From: Panorpa germanica
Lineage: Eukaryota; Arthropoda; Insecta; Mecoptera; Panorpidae
Assembly: GCA_963678705.1 (NCBI GenBank)
Contig: CAVMBN010000107.1
Coordinates: 53,001 to 117,000 of the forward strand
DNA: 64,000 nt
Reading direction: 5' to 3'
The notes beneath the pieces are model-generated. The model saw only the letters and a program-made list of their open reading frames with translations, was not told the DNA's origin and did no database searches. The first letter of the stretch is position 1, and every line of letters begins with the position of its first letter. The translations under genes were made by a program, and so were the position numbers. Positions 63,601 through 64,000 of this stretch are shown here, piece after piece.

Positions 63601-64000
63601 AATTTATTTTTTTAGTTCCATCACTACAATTTTTGTGTAAAAGAGACACAGTTAGTACAACTGCAAGTTTAAAAAATATAAAAGTTATTATTAATTTTAA
63701 TTTCATATTATATATAGCAGCACTTGTGTATATAAATGTGCATGATAAAATAAAACAAAATTTTATAACTTTTAACCATATGTATGTAAAAAAGTATTTT
63801 TTGTATATAATTTCACTTTATCACCCAATCTTAATGTATTTTAAAGTAACAGAAATGTATTAATTATTTTTAATTTTTAATTTTTTAGTTCGTTAACTAC
63901 TATTTTTGAGTAAAAAAGACACAGTTGGTACAACTGCAAGTATAAAAAATATAAAAGTTAATAATTTCAATTTCATATTATATATAGCAGCACTTTTGTG
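60661..64000 (+). repeat. Higher-order repeat, 12 monomers, 3.33 kb, copy 2
   Basis: It has the same twelve monomers in the same order as 57330-60660, with starts near 60830, 61109, 61391, 61670, 61944, 62224, 62502, 62781, 63056, 63334, 63616 and 63888. Few substitutions separate the copies. The window ends as the next unit would begin. Confidence 0.85.

Larger units (their letters stand above)
28829..64000 (+). repeat. Satellite array, monomer about 279 bp, over 35 kb
   Basis: The same unit repeats from about 28829 to the end of the window. Landmark starts are spaced 278-282 bp, for example 29101, 29381, 29659, 29941, 30219, 30497, 30779 and 31057. Excluding five inserts, about 29.5 kb, or roughly 105 monomers, are present. 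Three types are clear. A has CCATCATTACT, CAGTTGGTACAACTG and GTTAATAATAATTTT. B has CCATCACTACAA, GTTAGTACAAC and GTTATTATTAATTTT. C has CCTTAACTACT and GTTAATAATTTCAATTT. The block ATATATAGCAGCACTTGTGT is nearly constant. The array starts inside a monomer on the left and continues past the right end. It is probably heterochromatic; a centromeric role is possible but not shown. Confidence 0.95.

Noticed and set aside
28829..64000. Dozens of short reading frames, repeated in monomer after monomer, as a gene family
   Set aside because: They follow directly from the repeated sequence, are broken by single-base indels in many monomers, and match no family I know.
28829..64000. CRISPR-like array
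   Set aside because: The whole 279-bp unit repeats; there are no short repeats separated by unique spacers, and the host is eukaryotic.

Overview
This window looks like AT-rich insect nuclear DNA. It has spliced genes, BEL/Pao and APE-type non-LTR retrotransposons, and hAT and TA-flanked MITEs. The repeated non-LTR fragment at 33-52 kb resembles an element family I associate with Hymenoptera (ants and parasitoid wasps). That placement rests on remembered family resemblance, so it is only moderately secure.

Layout: 0.7-3.3 kb holds the only convincing host gene. It has two exons and encodes a predicted 207-residue nuclear protein with one Sin3-type paired amphipathic helix (PAH) domain. A 193-bp MITE follows at 3.3 kb. 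From 4.1 to 9.8 kb lies a dead BEL/Pao LTR retrotransposon on the minus strand, with both LTRs and a 5-bp target duplication. From 9.8 to 19.6 kb the DNA is gene-poor and full of small, often nested repeats: an interrupted hAT MITE, a fold-back element, two copies of a TA-flanked MITE, and an unrecognised 630-bp dispersed repeat. From 19.6 to 25.3 kb lies a nearly full-length LINE (ORF1 with three CCHC knuckles; ORF2 with endonuclease, reverse transcriptase and RNase H). It has a poly(A) tail and 12-bp target duplications, and it sits inside a copy of another repeat. From 25.4 to 28.8 kb there are further repeats, including a complete 401-bp hAT MITE with a perfect 8-bp target duplication, and the inverted partner of the 630-bp repeat.

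From about 28.83 kb to the window end (over 35 kb) everything is one satellite array. The monomer is about 279 bp and there are roughly 105 copies, in three recognisable types that I call A, B and C. The array is organised in higher-order repeats: a 12-monomer, 3.33-kb unit repeated in tandem at 57.4-64.0 kb, and an 8.78-kb tandem duplication at about 31.3-48.6 kb. A 5'-truncated LINE fragment of about 1.12 kb sits in the array five times. Every copy is in the same monomer position with the same 19-bp target duplication. It therefore inserted once and was then multiplied by the satellite. This is the most notable structure in the window.

No tRNA, rRNA or CRISPR array was recognised, and no second intact host gene. 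The many short reading frames in the satellite are judged to be by-products of the monomer sequence.
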